This document shows, piece after piece, positions 41,418-41,483 of a DNA stretch of 41,483 bases. The stretch comes from CAZMCT01 sp964564785 (GTDB lineage Bacteria > Planctomycetota > Phycisphaerae > UBA1845 > Fen-1342), in the NCBI GenBank assembly GCA_964564785.1, contig CAZMCT010000019.1:1-41483 (forward strand), in the 5' to 3' direction. Position numbers and translations under genes: made by a program. The first letter of the stretch is position 1. Every line of letters begins with the position of its first letter. Below the pieces are notes generated by a model. That model saw nothing but the letters and a program-made list of their open reading frames with translations. It ran no database searches and was not told the DNA's origin.

Positions 41418-41483
41418 CGTGTGCCACTGCCGTGTATGTGGCACCGCCGCCCCGGCGGTGAGCGACAGCCGTGTATGTGGCAC
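41418..41483. repeat. Compound repeat at window end (GTGCCAC...GTGGCAC with CACCGCCG palindrome)
   Basis: GTGCCAC (41421) and GTGGCAC (ending 41444) form inverted arms. CACCGCCG-CCC-CGGCGGTG follows (41442-41460). GCCGTGTATGTGGCAC occurs twice (41429-41444 and 41468-41483), so the array appears to continue past the window. The first 18 bases match 18967-18984. Confidence 0.75.

Noticed and set aside
41306..41483. Sigma-54 promoter for hypC (TGGCAC is present)
   Set aside because: TGGCAC belongs to the terminal repeat, is on the wrong strand or lacks a GC at -12, so it is not a -24/-12 element.

Overview
The window is a GC-rich bacterial chromosome segment, most likely from a planctomycete of the Phycisphaerae type. 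This is inferred from family features and not from a marker gene: a DUF1559-like type II pseudopilin, a very large secreted P-domain protein ending in a GDMDCDGAVTFADINPF-type dockerin-like tail, a eukaryote-type isoleucyl-tRNA synthetase, an FHA/GAF/SpoIIE-type regulator, and many start codons with weak or no Shine-Dalgarno.

Layout. 1-9.7 kb: an FHA-GAF-PP2C-like protein with degraded catalytic motifs, a pseudopilin, a GT-C glycosyltransferase, ileS (carrying two repeat-derived insertions) and a PHP phosphoesterase. 9.9-14.5 kb: a STAS protein, an HNH nuclease, a GT-C/TPR membrane protein, a cluster of short palindromes and a small membrane protein. 14.7-24.0 kb: a beta-propeller/transglutaminase protein, the queuosine-precursor transporter YhhQ, a tRNA with CAU anticodon, a UroD-family enzyme, a transglutaminase/beta-lactamase-like fusion, and a coupled creatininase/phosphodiesterase pair. 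24.2-31.0 kb: a secreted protein of about 1600 residues with three P domains, and a secreted M2-type peptidase. 31.0-31.7 kb: a RAYT/IS200-like HUH transposase bracketed by inverted pairs of REP-like repeats. 31.7-41.3 kb, all on the minus strand: hypC-hypD-hypE-hypA-hypB-hoxF-hoxU-hoxY-hoxH-hoxW and a lone response-regulator receiver.

The hyp/hox block encodes a NAD(H)-linked group 3d [NiFe]-hydrogenase. HoxF and HoxU form the diaphorase half, HoxY and HoxH the hydrogenase half. HoxW trims the HoxH tail, and HypA/B/C/D/E make and insert the Ni-Fe(CN)2CO site. hypF and hoxE are not in the window.

The most unusual feature is a class of short-period (7 or 8 bp) arrays, usually present as an array followed by its inverted counterpart. 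They sit inside ileS twice in frame, and in the hypD/hypE, hoxY/hoxH and hoxH/hoxW junctions. Three further repeat types are present: a TGTCATTCC...GGAATGACA family, 3-nt-loop palindromes, and an 18-bp repeat shared by 18.97 and 41.42 kb. With the RAYT-linked repeats, this is a genome region shaped by several families of small mobile or self-copying sequences. No CRISPR array, rRNA, prophage or plasmid origin was seen.
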